From Acanthococcus lagerstroemiae (lineage: Eukaryota > Arthropoda > Insecta > Hemiptera > Eriococcidae), in contig CM063106.1 in the NCBI GenBank assembly GCA_031841125.1, positions 4,774,001-4,838,000 of the forward strand: a stretch of DNA of 64,000 nucleotides. Reading direction: 5' to 3'. The position numbers were made by a program, and so were the translations under genes. Positions within the stretch are counted from its first letter, which is position 1, and every line of letters starts with the position of its first letter. Below are positions 29,985-43,000 of the stretch, one piece after another. Under the pieces are notes generated by a model. It worked only from the letters and a program-made list of their open reading frames with translations. It ran no database searches and was not told where the DNA came from.

Positions 29985-30830
29985 AGACCTGTTTCCAAGG
30001 AAGAAGAACGGGAAGAAAAAATGCGAAAAAGGTCTGAATTTATTGTATTATAATTGCAGGGGGATAGTATGGAAAGACAGGATGTACGAATCTGAAAAGG
30101 AGATAGAAAAACTAAAATGGGATACAATAGGATTAGGGGAAGTAAGAAAATTGGGAGAAAAACTAACACAAGAAGGAACGGAAATGTCATGTATTATTAT
30201 GGGGAGACAAGAGAGTACAGAGGAGCGAGGTTTTATATCCGAAAACCAATAATGAGAAAAATTAAAGAAATTGGAGGAGTCTCTGAACGGATTCGCTACC
30301 TCATACTTTCAGTGGAAGAAAAAGTCAATGCATTGATAGTCCAAATATATGCCCAACAATGTTGGGTAAATATTCTTTAGGAATCAAAAACAAAAATGGA
30401 GAAAGAGGCAAAATCTTAAAATAGCAAATACTTTCTACAAAAAAAGACAAGCCAGAAAATTCACATGGATATCCCCGATCAAAAAATCAGAAACGAAACA
30501 GACCATATTTTAACAAATGATATGAAGATAATACAAGACGTTTTTCCACATTGACTAATTTCAACTTTTCATCCGACCACAGAATATCACGAGCAGAGAT
30601 AAGATGGGGAAGGATGATAAAATACAACAATATAATTATAAGAAAAAAGAGAAGTTTGCAATAAAAATTATCCCAGTGCACAGGTACGACAAATATAGAG
30701 AAAAGGTCAAAGAAATCATTGAAAGGAGACCAAAAAAAAAAATGGAAACTCGGTGCAAGAAAAATATAATATCACAAAAGAAGCAATTAAAGAAGGTAAC
30801 AACAAATATGGGGTGGTTAGAGAAAAAGAA
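29985..30830 (+). pseudogene. RTE-like LINE endonuclease remnant
   Basis: Fragments in two or three frames follow an apurinic endonuclease of the RTE/BovB kind. First NLLYYNCRGI…DRMYESEKEIEKLKWDTIGLGEVRKLGE; then, in the next frame, YRGARFYIRKPIMRKIKEI and RYLILSVEEKVNALIVQIYA; later IPDQKIRNETDHILTNDMKIIQDV, corresponding to the block before the catalytic SDH. KWDxIGLxEVR and the R-x-E-x-DxIL block are recognisable family marks. Frameshifts, stops and loss of the reverse transcriptase show it is dead. Confidence 0.78.
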
Positions 30831-31059
30831 ATAGCGGATGATAAACTAACAGAAAACACCAAAAAGATAATCGAAGAAAGGGAGCAACTGCAAAAGAAAA
30901 AATTTTGGCGCCCAGGGAGAAAATAAAATTGACAGAATAAATTGTATCTCTATATATACCGGATTTAATCTGTACATGTCGAATTATGCCAGATTCTAAA
31001 TCGACATCCCGAATAAACCCCGATTTAAATGTCGCCTTTTTCGATATCTCCATTTGATG

Positions 31060-31320
31060 TGATTTTTCTATATAGATGCAGACTCGTCATTTTCTATATA
31101 GACAGAGTTGTGATTTTTCTATATACATGCAGACTTGTCATTTTCTATATAGACAGAGTTGTGATTTTTCTATACAGATGCAGACCCATCATTTTCTATA
31201 TAGGCAGAGCTATGATTATTCTGTATTGATGCAGAGTAGTCATTTTTTATATAGGCAGAGTTGTGATTATTCTATATCAATGCAGAGTAGTCATTTTTTA
31301 TATAGGGAAAGGCGTAATTT
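31060..31320 (+). repeat. 51-bp tandem repeat, five copies
   Basis: Units start near 31060, 31111, 31162, 31213 and 31264. Each has two related halves: GATTTTTCTATATAGATGCA and GTCATTTTCTATATAGACAG. Because 51 is a multiple of three, two forward frames stay open through the array and encode 17-residue periodic peptides; there is no other sign of a gene. Confidence 0.85.
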
Positions 31321-32732
31321 TTCGATAAAGATGAAGTCTCAAATATTTCCTATAAGTATATAGACAAAGATAATATTTTTTTATATAATTTTAAAGCGCG
31401 AAATTCGAGATCAACAAGAAGCCCTATATAATTCTGCCTGTCATTTTCTCCGGCATCATTTTAATATTAAATAGTTTTGTCTTCTTCAAAGTCGCATACA
31501 AGTATATTTTAGATTTGTGACACACACTTTACTTTGTTACATTATTCACTACCGATGTATACAGGAAGCATTCGGTTATGCGTCACGCTTCGGATTATGT
31601 ATTTAACAACTCTTGATTCGTGGGAATTTTGAGTTACAAAGTTGGGAAATCCGACAAGTCAAAAGCTTTTATTTATTTATTTATTTTGCTCTGACGGTCG
31701 GGAATTTTCAGTTGAGTCAGTTGGGATTTTCACAATTTTTGACCCCCTCCCCCCTCCAGGAAAAACGGTACATCCCTGCATTTTCGGAGCCTTTCCAATA
31801 ATACGACGAATATCCCGATGAACAGTTTCATTGTGGTTGCCTTGAAGTTGCGAAAGAGGAGATATTATATTAAACTACCCAAAACTACAAAAATAACAGA
31901 AAATCGATTTTTTGACAGACCACGTTTCACCAGTTTCACCTTTCATGTACGAATGTAAATGTAGCGCAGTGCGCGATGATTTGGTTTCCCTATGTAGTCC
32001 CCGTATGAATAATGCAGTTATAGGGGGGAGAATTCCGCAGCCCCATAAGTTGATGACAGACAGAAAAAATAGTAGGTAACGGTATAGCAAAAATTTTCCT
32101 AGTATTTCACGTAATTTTCCATCTGTGTCCTCTTCCCCCTAGTCCGTCCCTAAAAGTAGACATATTTGTCCGAGGCACCCTGTTGTCAAGAGCGGACATT
32201 AAAAATTTGAAAACCTGAGTATAAATACCTATTTTCACCAACTCGAGCACCCGTAACCCATTCGATAATTTGAATGCGTATACATTGGAACGAAATAACT
32301 GTCAAACGACCGTTCGCAATTCATTTTATTTTACTTATGGCAGTGAGGTGTCGTCAAATTATCAAATATTTGATAACTGAACGGAAAAAGTCATCCAAGA
32401 CCGATACAATAAGACATTATGTAAATCGAAAATGTTTAGCTTGTACAAAACGATGTGACGGATGTGCTCGCACAAACAAACGAAGCACAAACGACGGGAA
32501 AATTTTCAACCCCCAACTCCACCCTGGGGGGGCTGGCAAAATGCACCTTTCTCAAAATCATAATTGCTGACAGGGGCCCTTTTGACAGATAACTCCTCAT
32601 TTTAGTATTTGCACAGTTAATGAACATTTTTAAAATACAGCCTCGTATTATAAAGTGAAAGATGGAAACTAGGTACCATTTACAATTTCAATTCTATTTC
32701 ACAAAGTGACTAATGATCTAATAGTTATAACA
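31321..32732. other. Intergenic, no gene recognised
   Basis: No supported gene. A (TTTA)n tract lies near 31667-31685. Confidence 0.4.
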
Positions 32733-33175
32733 ATTGGGATTTAAAATTAGAGTTTGAAATGTTGGCAGCCCTGCGCGTGATAACAGCGAGTGAATGATCA
32801 TGGAGAATTATTTGTACAGAAATTAGGTAAAACACACATTACAGTGTGCGATTCTATCGAAGAAATAATTTAAAATAAGAATAAAATTGAGTTTCTTTCG
32901 GAAACTTGAAATTCTTCAAATTTAGTACTCCATTGGGATTTAAAAGAAATTCTTCAAATTTAGTACTCCATTGGGATTTAAAATTGGAGTTTCAAATGTT
33001 GGCAGCCCTGCGCGTGATAACAGTGAGTGAGTGATCATGGAGAATTATTTTTACGGGAAATTCGGTAAAACACACATTACAATGTGTGATTCCATCGAAG
33101 AAATAATTTAAAAGGAGAATAAAATTGTAAGTTTCTTTTGGAAACTTGAAATTCTTTAAATTTAGTACTCATGAT
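32733..33175 (+). repeat. Direct duplication of about 200 bp with a 38-bp internal tandem
   Basis: The segment from ATTGGGATTTAAAATTAGAG to AATTTAGTACTC at 32733-32930 is repeated at 32970-33170 with about a dozen changes. Between them a 38-bp piece ending ATTGGGATTTAAAA is itself duplicated (32932-32969). The phrase GTTGGCAGCCCTGCG occurs in both copies. Confidence 0.75.
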
Positions 33176-34386
33176 CACTCATACTTTTTTTTATCAGCGA
33201 ACTGATAGCAGCACGCTCCAGTACCGTTTTAAACCCCAATAACTGATTATTGACTCGCACTATCTACGTATTTGCAACTAGCAATAGCAATCATATCTTA
33301 CATTCTTTGCTTCTGTTCTCATATCCATTCTCAACTAATAATGTGACAAACGTTCAATCATATACCACTCGACCTTGAAATAATTTCTTTTTTATTAAAA
33401 AAAAAAATTTAAAAAATTTAAATAAAAATAATTTGTTTTCTGGCTGCGTAAATTATAACATAAATTACGGTAATTATGCGAGACAACACGCGACACGCGC
33501 CTATTACCACGCGTGCAAGACGCTAGCGTTACGGCGAATTTTGGTCAGCGCAGCAACAGCGCACACCTTTCATTAAAAATTGCACATCCGTCACATCCTT
33601 TTGTACAGACTGGTACAGACTATCCCGATGTGTTATGTTTCGCGACGTTGTAAATAGTTCGAGAGTAGGCCACAGGTAGTGTCGAGCGCTGCTTGTTCGA
33701 CAGTTTCGTGCTTCCACTCTACAGCAGTTTGCTCACGGTATGCTGCATTGCTTTTTGCTTCTATTCATGATTTTCACCACACCTTGGGTGAACACACGTA
33801 TTATTGCTTTTAAAATATTCTTAGTTTTTCTACTGTAAATAATGTAGATTTTTTTGATGATTGTTTCAAAGAAAACATTGAAATAAAAATGGGCTAAATT
33901 CATCAAGGTTATTTATTTTTTTCACCTGACGTTTTGAAGAAGTGGTTTGAAAAATTATTATTAACGACCATCTGTAAACACGCATTACAACAGATAAGAA
34001 AGGAAACATTATCATACTGCTCTTGAACTGATACCATCAGATTGAAAATTAACTACCCACTTTCTGTGTCTTCGAAAGTGTTCTTCAGTTCTTCAAAATA
34101 ATTCTGATTTCCAAAATTTTAAACGTTTTGATCCTCGAAATGCGGTATAAATATACACAAATACATCCGTTTCCAACGAACGGACATACCGACGAATGAC
34201 TCCAACTCACTTTACTAACACAAACACACACCAGCACCTTAAATTGATAGCAGCGCTACCGGTGGCCAACTCTCTTGAACTAAAATACAGTTATGACATC
34301 GCCATGGAAGTGCGCCCACCCTGGTTATCACTGAACTTCAGCGTCTGGTAAGCGACACCACGGCGACACCAATGCACGCTCTTTTC
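33176..34386. other. Intergenic, no gene recognised
   Basis: A CpG-containing stretch (about 33480-33740) and a possible AATAAA at about 33891 could suggest an exon end, but no protein-like frame is found. Confidence 0.35.
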
Positions 34387-34655
34387 CAGGGTTGCCACTC
34401 TTTTTTCAAAAATTATTTTCCATGATTTTTCCATCTACTTTTTTATTTTTTTCATAACTTTTTCTTTCGAGTGAGGAAGAAGTTATGGATTTTGGCAAGA
34501 CCTTTTTTTTTTCTCTCTCATGATCCTGAAGATCACAACGCACGCAAGAAAAATACACATGCCGCTGATATTTTTTAAAGGGGGAAACTTATTCCATTTT
34601 TAACCGTGCTTATTAACCGACAATAAATTTTGATATATGCCACCATAAACCCAGA
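34387..34655 (+). mobile_element. Partial copy of the CAGGGTTGCCACT MITE
   Basis: Begins CAGGGTTGCCACTC and shares CTTTTTCTTTCGAGTGAGGA, AGAAGTTA-GGATTTTGGCAA and CAATAAATTTTGATA with the complete copy at 42333-42635. The right terminal repeat is missing. Confidence 0.7.
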
Positions 34656-35282
34656 TTGTTCCCCCTTTGAAGGGACCAAAATCTGATTTTCCCGGAAAGC
34701 TTCAACGAAGTATCGGAATAAGGGGGTTCGGGATTAATTTGGCTGTTATCAATTCGACCCTGAGTTCAAAATTGCAGACCCACGGATGGCCTGAGGGTCA
34801 AAACTGACATAAAATTCAATCTTGTACGTACCGAATTACAAATATAAAAGGACTTCAAAATCGCTAAAACATTTTTCTGACATTGACAGTCAGGATGGGA
34901 AATGGTGTAAAATTGATACAGAGTCATATTATACAATACAAACGTCGAAATATCACTTCTTAGTAGGATTTGAAAGTTCCTGACCTTTTTTTTTCTTTCT
35001 TTTTCTTTTTAATAGGTACCTATTAGTTTTACTTTAGTTGAAAACTGTGGCACAATGAACTGGGGTTAGTATGACCGAAATTGTAAAATACAAAACAGGT
35101 AGTGACAGATACCAAATATTAGATTTTCCAAGCCGCTAAATTCGTCTATGACAACTTCTAGCTTCAATTTGAAACTTATCACACTTAGAAGAGGGTACTC
35201 GAATAGGAATAATAGAGTAACACTAACACAAATATGGGTATCATTTACTCACCTAGTTCTTACCAATGGAAAAATGTCAACT
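34656..35282. other. Intergenic, no gene recognised
   Basis: Nothing supported. Confidence 0.4.
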
Positions 35283-35428
35283 GGGGTATCTTGGAACAGC
35301 CGTGTAACTTAGAACACGCCAACAGATTTGCACGAGATCTCGGGATTAGCTTAAGTGGGCAAGTAAGGTAGCTCATACGGATGCCTGCAGGTGTGTTCCA
35401 TAGTTACCCGGCTGTTCCGAGATATCCC
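35283..35428. mobile_element. Short foldback/MITE-like element, 27-bp TIRs
   Basis: The left end GGGGTATCTTGGAACAGCCG and the inverse of the right end GGGATATCTCGGAACAGCCG match over 27 bp with three mismatches. The sequence between is 92 bp. TGTCA flanks both ends in inverted form, so the true TIR may be a few bases longer. No clear target duplication. Confidence 0.7.
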
Positions 35429-37108
35429 ATGACAATTTACGTACGTTTAATCACAAATAAAGTGATTCAAAATAACCCTTCAAGCGCTGCAACAATAATC
35501 GCATGTGAAACTTTTCAGTATATAGCTCTCACGAAGCGACGGAAAATTGCGAAACCGGATCGAATTGCCGGTATATAATGAAATTACACTCTGAGTTTCG
35601 GGAGATGCAGAGGATGGGACCAATATGAAGTTGCCTCCACCCCGCCCACCAAATAAAATAATTTCCATGTAAAACTGCCCCTTCCCAACATAGAATAATG
35701 TTCGATGCAAACAAAATTTTTTCAGCCAATGGCGGATTTAGAAACTTTCCAAGGAGGGTGTTTTGAAAATAAAATTTTTTCCACCTCTGCCACCTAAAAA
35801 ATCGAAGACAAGTTTTATAATGTGATTAAATGGTTTCAAAATGAACATTGTAGACTGTAGTGCTGCAGATACTCAAAAACAGGAGAAAAACTCAAAACTC
35901 AAGCGGTTTTTCTTCTTCTTCGGCCCGAAGGGAGGTGTCCGAACCCCAAAACTCTCCCCAAAGATCCGCCACTGTTTTCAGGAACATTGAGTACCTAATC
36001 AGTCGTAAATTTAGCTTGGCATCAGAAGAACATTTGCTAACTCAGTCCCAGTCAATAAATATACTTGTGAATACCACACTACAAGGAAATTTAAAAAATG
36101 TCCCACACCAATAGAGAGCTGGATCAGCATTGTATTTTTTGCATATACAGGACCCGCCACTAAATTGCCTGACTGACCTCCTTTTAGTATAGCGTATCAT
36201 AATTATGCCACTTTCACGGCCTACAAGGGATTCAGAAACATCGTCTGATCTGTTTTTATAAATAATTAGATATAATAACTTACGTACGTACATACCTAAT
36301 TACCGATATTTACTCACAATCAAAACTTTTACGTAAGAAATCATCACAAATAGTCATACATCTGAAATGCAGAAGAGTAGAAGGATATAGGCATTTGATG
36401 AATATTCTCAATAGCTAATGTAAATCAATATGAATATCTACTCACCGTCAAAATATGTCGAAGTATGTAGACAAAAGTTATTTGTACTTAACGAAATTTA
36501 CAACGAAGAAATTAAAATAAACAACAATCACATTAAAAAAAAAAATGAAAACAACAATAAATTACTTTCTTAAAACTGGAAACAACAACCACATTCTTAA
36601 AAACGAAAACAACAATCACAATATTATATTAACTATAGTAAAACACCATTCAGTTACTCGTACTTTCAAATGAATTTTATACCGATGTTTCTTGATAAAG
36701 TTCAAATTTACAAGCTTATATCGGCAATTATTTAAGGGGGATAGTATTTTTCAAGTCTTCAGATAATAAATTATAACGATTTTTCTAGTCCGTAGATGAT
36801 AAATTCAGACATCGCTCGTTCTTGCAATTTCTATAACTACCCAACACCATCTAACTATACAACAGCGGATTCAAGTGGCGCTGGCACAGTGATCTATTTA
36901 GGAGAGTATTGCAAGATCTTCAGTATCCTCGAACCACTCATTTTATGTATCTGTATCATTCATTGTTACCCACTGAGAAATTATACGAAAATAGGAAAAC
37001 TACCAGAGGCAATAAATCAAAGTAAAGAGGAGTACAAAAAGTTGTGCTCGTATATAAGATATATACTTATGCATTAATATATTACAGTTTCAACTTCTGA
37101 GATCAATT
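35429..37108. other. Intergenic, no gene recognised
   Basis: Contains about three degenerate copies of a 40-bp AACAACAATCACATT-type unit at 36515-36635. The 93-codon frame at 36796-37077 has a hydrophobic stretch but no recognisable family or gene context. Confidence 0.4.
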
Positions 37109-37577
37109 ACACTATACTGAACAACTATTTTGCACAATGCATTTCGACAGGTGATTCTGAGGTACTTTTTAACGCTGAACACGATACTGCGACCCATTTT
37201 TCTCTACCACGTCACAATTCGGAGTTCTGAACGACTGAAATTCGTTTCCATTTTGTTTTTGCATTGGAATAAGCGGTACCACTGACTGATGTTATCAGTG
37301 TTATCAGACCACAATAACAGAAAACAAACAGACGGAATACACACCATTACACACGACCGCAACACACAACAACACGAATCAGTATGACCATCACATTCAG
37401 TTCCTAAACCTCTTTTTGAACACATTTAGTTGCATTTTTTATAGTTTTTGATCAGAAAAACTAGACGTGATAGAGAAAAACGGCCGACGGCACTGTATTC
37501 AGCGTTGAAAAGTACTCAAGAATCACCTTCTTAAATGCGTTGTGCAATCCAAAAATTTCATTTTGTTCAGTAGTGTT
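37109..37577. mobile_element. Foldback element with about 100-bp inverted arms
   Basis: The left arm (37116-37214) includes ACTGAACA, GCACAATGCATTT, AGGTGATTCT, TACTTTTTAACGCTGAA and TTTTTCTCTACCACGT. The right arm (37463-37571) has the same words inverted in the same order: GCACAACGCATTT, AGGTGATTCT, TACTTTTCAACGCTGAA, TTTTTCTCTATCACGT. Total about 465 bp. No coding capacity. Confidence 0.8.
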
Positions 37578-39860
37578 AAGAAAAACTGATTTTTAATCAC
37601 CTCCTCTTCCAAACGGACCACTGTGCGAGCGTTAGATGTATGCATGCATAAAATAAACACAAATTTACGAGTATGATTCGTCGGTATCATTGATGAACGC
37701 ACTGAAGTATTAATTTTAAAGTCAAAGCGCAGTTAATTTAGGGTTTGGTTTGTAGAATATGATGAACCATTTGCCCAAGACTCTTACTGCACCAACTGAC
37801 ATAAGTACTTAAATTAAGAGGAACTTGAATCGCTGTTTGATACCATAAAATTGTGATAAACTCACCGACCGGAGCGCTTGAAGTACCTACGCGAAATGGA
37901 CGAAAACGATGCGAAATTGGCCTAACTTGTACAACTAAACGCGGACGCGGAACCAAAAACGGGGCGAGAAAAAAATTCCCAAAATTCACATTCGATAAAA
38001 AAATAATAATAAAGACTACCACCCAGGTTACGCGAACCGAACACAAGGGAAATCGCAAATGACCGCGCACATCACGAACCAAATTGGAAACACATGAAAT
38101 TGAAAGTCCTTTTTACATATAGTTTCATTTACTCGAGAAAAAACATTTTCTCACAGGAAAAATATTTTTAGCGGATTTGTTCACTGGTGACACGAAATGA
38201 ACTTTGACAAATTCTACTCCCTTAAAGTAGGGTGGCCCGTTTTCGAGCCTCGTGATAAGACTGTGGAAAGGGCATCCACTTAATGTGCATACATGATTTT
38301 ATAGTATATTAAAATATAACGGGAAGGTATCAAAATTCAAGGTTCAGGAGATTCTGCGGAGAGGTGAATCTCATTGAAATTAGCTGAAGACCGCCAATAC
38401 AAAATTGAACTGATTAGAACGAAAAAACCACATATTCTGACAATATTCAATATTGTTGTATGGGTTTTCCCAAGAACTATCGAATACTGACCTGAATGCA
38501 AAGAGAACAGCCCCGTAGCCAGAGTTTATGTGTGGGTGGGGCTCTATGGACATTTTGGGGGGCCGAGGCCAATATTTTAAACAAGCAAACAGAAAGGTGT
38601 ACATAGGTTTTATATTTTACTTCAATGGGTGTCTTGCCTCGTTGTCTAAACAGGCTCGGGTAACTTAGCGAGAGTGAACTGGGGCCATTACATAAAGATC
38701 CTATTCACAATCCAAGAGTCCTAAATTAGTTAACCAAGTTTTTGTTCGAAATTTTAAAATGTTTCTGTGATATTAATTCTCTTCATCCCTTCTTTCTCTC
38801 TCGTTCAGCGATTTTTTAAATTTAAATAGTGGTATCTTTGCTTAGGAGGGCTCAAGCTACTTTTAGAGGGGGCTCAGCCCCAGCTTGTTCCTCCATGGCT
38901 ATGGGGCTGGAAGAGAAAGCCATAAATCCTGTGCTGATATTGTTGAAAGATTTTCCAAAATTTTACTCAATATTATTGGAAAATGAAAACGAACTATCTA
39001 AAGGCTACCTAATTCGTACCCCGAAGACAGTCAGTAGCAGTCACGATACAGAGTCAGTCAGAGGAGGATCTTCAGTCGTAGTTTGTATTGTTGTCAGTCA
39101 GCAACATACGCTTGCTGAAATCATTTTAAAAGAACATCAGAAACCATGACTACATTAAAACATCCACCCAAAGGCTGTCTATCTTTTGCCAGCCTTTATC
39201 ACGTCGCAAAATATGAAATCCACCTCAAGAATTTGCATATTGCGTGATAACAAATTTCTCGGGTATAGCCCTCGGCGTTAATAAACCCAGTAATATCGAA
39301 AACTTCAACAGAAGGTATAGGTACCACTCTGATATCAACAATTTTTCAAAATACCGGTGTCCCTATACAATGTCAAATTTTTTATTTCAAACTTTTCCCC
39401 CCGTAAAAGATGTGAACATTTTATCTTCATCTAACACTAGTTTTAGTAAACATAAACACGTATAATCAACATAAAGTAACCGGTTGCAACACGTCGCACG
39501 GAGCTGTATTCCAACTTATTCGGTGCAAACACTTACACATGTTTTGTCTAATTAAAATAATGTAGGTTTGAGATCTCGAGTACTACTCCTACTGCATCGG
39601 CCCATATTGGTCGTCTTACAGAATGGTTGTAGTGTATTTGGTACCGACCCAGTATATTATCTGATATATTTTATGCTGAAAATTCAGATATTTACAAAGT
39701 CGAAATCGATCCTATATAGGTACATTATTGCTCAATGGAATTTATTTTGTAAAGGTGATGATGTTTACTGGAAAAATGAGAAGAAAAAAAATAGAGACTG
39801 ACTCAATTACTGCGCCTATATGCTGCGTAGAAAACAGCTGAAATGCATCAATACAGGCCC
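37578..39860. other. Intergenic, no gene recognised
   Basis: Open frames such as 38829-39149 carry no domain and lack splice or promoter support. Confidence 0.4.
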
Positions 39861-39870
39861 TATAAAAAGG
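39861..39870 (+). promoter_or_regulatory. TATA box upstream of the PARP-like gene
   Basis: TATAAAAAGG lies 203 bases upstream of the ATG at 40073. Transcription starting about 30 bases downstream would give a 5' leader of about 180 bases. Supported by position only. Confidence 0.5.
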
Positions 39871-40072
39871 TACGTCTTATGGGATTGAGAGAACAGTTCC
39901 ATAAACTAACTTTGATTCAGCTGATGTTCATCTGTTAATGTTGAATCGTGTATAATTCTGATTGATTCTGCCGGCGGACAGCAATTTTTAGGGAGGTAAT
40001 TTTCGCGACTGTGTTAACAATTGTGTACCGGTTTTTCTTTAAACAAAGTGCGGCGCATCATAGAGCAGAAAC

Positions 40073-43000
40073 ATGACTGAGATAGTAAAAGTCGTAAACA
40101 AGGAAAACTACGAATTTTTCAGCACTGACGATATTTCATTTTCTGAGCGGTTACGACTGACTAACTGGATTCATGCTACTTTACCTTACGTGAGTATACT
40201 CAACCCGCATATTTTCCTTTCTTAAAGCTAACACGCAATAGCACACTGATATAACTACAATGAGGTTTTGTGCTATACGTCGTGTTTTCGAAATCATCAA
40301 ATTTAGATTATTTTTCTGCCCGCAAAAAATTGCTACTTTTAATCTAAGAAGAACATGGTTTCTTCAACATGAGAAGGCTGCTAAAATGAGACTGTTAACT
40401 ACCTCACGAAACAGTTTTACTATTCAGATTCAGGCAGTAGAGATGTTGGTATATATGAGATGAGAAAGCTTCAGGTTTCAAAACAGGAACGTGTTTCAAT
40501 ATTTCCAACAAATATCTATTTAAAAAGTTATTGTTCGAGTTAGGGAAGAAATAAGAATAACAAACTACAAGTGATGGAGGTTTGAGAAGGCTCAGCTTGG
40601 GGGAGAGGGACTGTCTACAAAATAAGGAAGTGAGGGCAAGGGGACAAGAGAAAAAACAATTTTCGAATTTCTGGGAATTTATTATTATTTTTGTTTTTGT
40701 CACTATTTTTTAAAAATATCAAGTTTTTGGTTTTCTTATAAATGTAAAAATGAAAATCTGAAAAAACTCTTCGCATAACTACAATAAAATACTAAGGGTT
40801 AGTTTTTATTCCCAACTCCACCACCTATGTAATGTTTTCGTAAGAATATTTTAAATAAGATTTTTACAGATTCAAAGGCCTTGCATGCCCCTTCCTCCAA
40901 CTGCTGCGACAAAGGGAGGTACAAACAAAAATATACCTATATTCAACCAGTCGTATATCCCGTTAATAAGTTAAACCTACTGAGGTGGCCCTCTGATAGA
41001 AGGAAGAAAAAAAAACAATATTGATGATCGATTACTTCCAAAATACAAAGTTTAATTCAATACTCAATGTAAATAATGTAAAAAAGTAGTTAATTTTTAA
41101 AGTCAATTTCTAAGTTGATGCAGACGGAAAGTCGTTAATTTTTAAGGTCAACCTCAAAATGCAGACGTTTTGAAGAAAGAAAGAGTCAGGGTGCACACCA
41201 CTATTCAGTCGCTTAAGTAGTGCAAGTACTCTTGTATGTATAAGGTACTGATGCCATATAAGGTTCACTAAAGTGTTTTTGGAAAATAACTCGCTACAGA
41301 ATTAATATTTTGAAAAACTTTTTTAGGGGGTGAACTTCAAAATTTTCTTTAGAAAATTACATATATTTTATTTTTATTCTCTACTCACAGGGGGGACTGA
41401 AGGAAAGTGTTTCGAAAAAAGTAATATTGGGCCTTATTAGCAACGGTTATTCCTATTAAGGCCCACTTTTCTTTTGGCGGAATTAGTTGCATCAAAATGC
41501 CAGAAAACACCCAACTGTTTTTTTTTAAAGAAATGAAAATTTAATATTTTAATAATTCATACAAAATTAGTTTCCTTACTAAAATACTTCGTAATTTTTG
41601 ATCAAAAACATATTCTCACCCATTACACTCGTAGAGGAGAATATATTTTTCGTAAGCATTAAGACTCTATAATTTATCGCTTTAATCTGGACTACTCTCT
41701 GTCCCAAAATTCTGAAGATCGGAGATGGCAGAAAGTATTTTACAAATTTCATTAAAAATTTAATTTACAATGGTGTGCTTATTAGGAAACCAGGGAGATC
41801 ACTTTCTCAAATGTGTTGGCATGGCGTGGGACAAACGTAATCAGAAAACAAATATGTCTTATTGGTATCTAATGGTGTGTAAAATAATACTATATTAATA
41901 AATTTTTGAAAAAAGTATTTCAATTTTTTCGAAACAAAAATAATATCAGCGTTTGAAAATCACATTTCACTGTTTTTGGCTTCCGTTTACGACCAACACC
42001 CTCAATTCGAGTAAGTGTTAGCAGACATCCCCTACGAGGTAGTTTCATGACATGAAGCCTAAGCGACAAGAAAGAGGGGGTGAGCCTTATTTGTGCATCG
42101 GGTCTTGTAGGGCATCAGTTCCTTACATATTAATAGACTCAGTGGCATAATTTGACTAACGTTTCAGAAAATGTCGCAGAATGGCAACTTTTTCAACAAT
42201 TTCTTGCAATATTTTGATTTTTGGCTTTTCACATTTTATATTTCTATTATACAGACGTATGCCTACCGAATATCTACCGACTGCAATTTAACACACACTT
42301 CGTCAGCTTGGCGGTGTTTTCGGTTACAAGGACAGGGTTGCTACTTTTTTTTCAAGAATGATTTTTTATAACTTTTCCAGGTCTATTTTTATATTTTTCC
42401 ACGACTTTTTCTTTCGAGTGAGGAAGAAGTTACGGATTTTGGCAAAGGGACACGTAGCCCTACACCTAATTAAATATCAAATTTTTTTCCTTTTTTTAAG
42501 CGTGATTATTTACTGACAATAAATTTTGATAGAATAGTCATAAACCTACTTTGTCATTCAGAGAATCAATAAAATTCCATGATTCAAATGAAAATTCTGC
42601 GACTTTTCCAGGTTTTTCAAAAAGTGGCAACCCTGAAGAATGATAACAGTTTATTCTCTTGTTAGAAACGCTATTTATTCACTTGAAGTCATGTTGTTGC
42701 AGAAAGACTAGTTTATTTTCCCTTGCCTCCCTCCTTAATTATTTGAATATATAAATGCAAATTTAAAGTAACTTATACCTAATCGCAACTTACAGGTCAA
42801 AATTAAACGCATCGAAAAAGTGCGAAATGAGCACTTATACAGCGCATTTCAGCTGAAGAAAAAGGAGCTGGGAAACTGTACGGTAACAGAACTATTACAT
42901 TCTACTGCCGCATGGAATATTCCCTCCATCGTGAATTCTAGCCTGCATTGGAGACTGGTAAATCGCTCCAAGTATGGAGTTGGAACCTCATTTTCCAAAA

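Noticed and set aside
31076..31363. 95-codon frame with a 17-residue periodic peptide
   Set aside because: It is produced by the 51-bp tandem repeat; an equally open frame exists in another register and no promoter, intron or homology supports it.
36796..37077. 93-codon frame with a hydrophobic stretch
   Set aside because: The stretch could be a membrane segment, but nothing else supports a gene.
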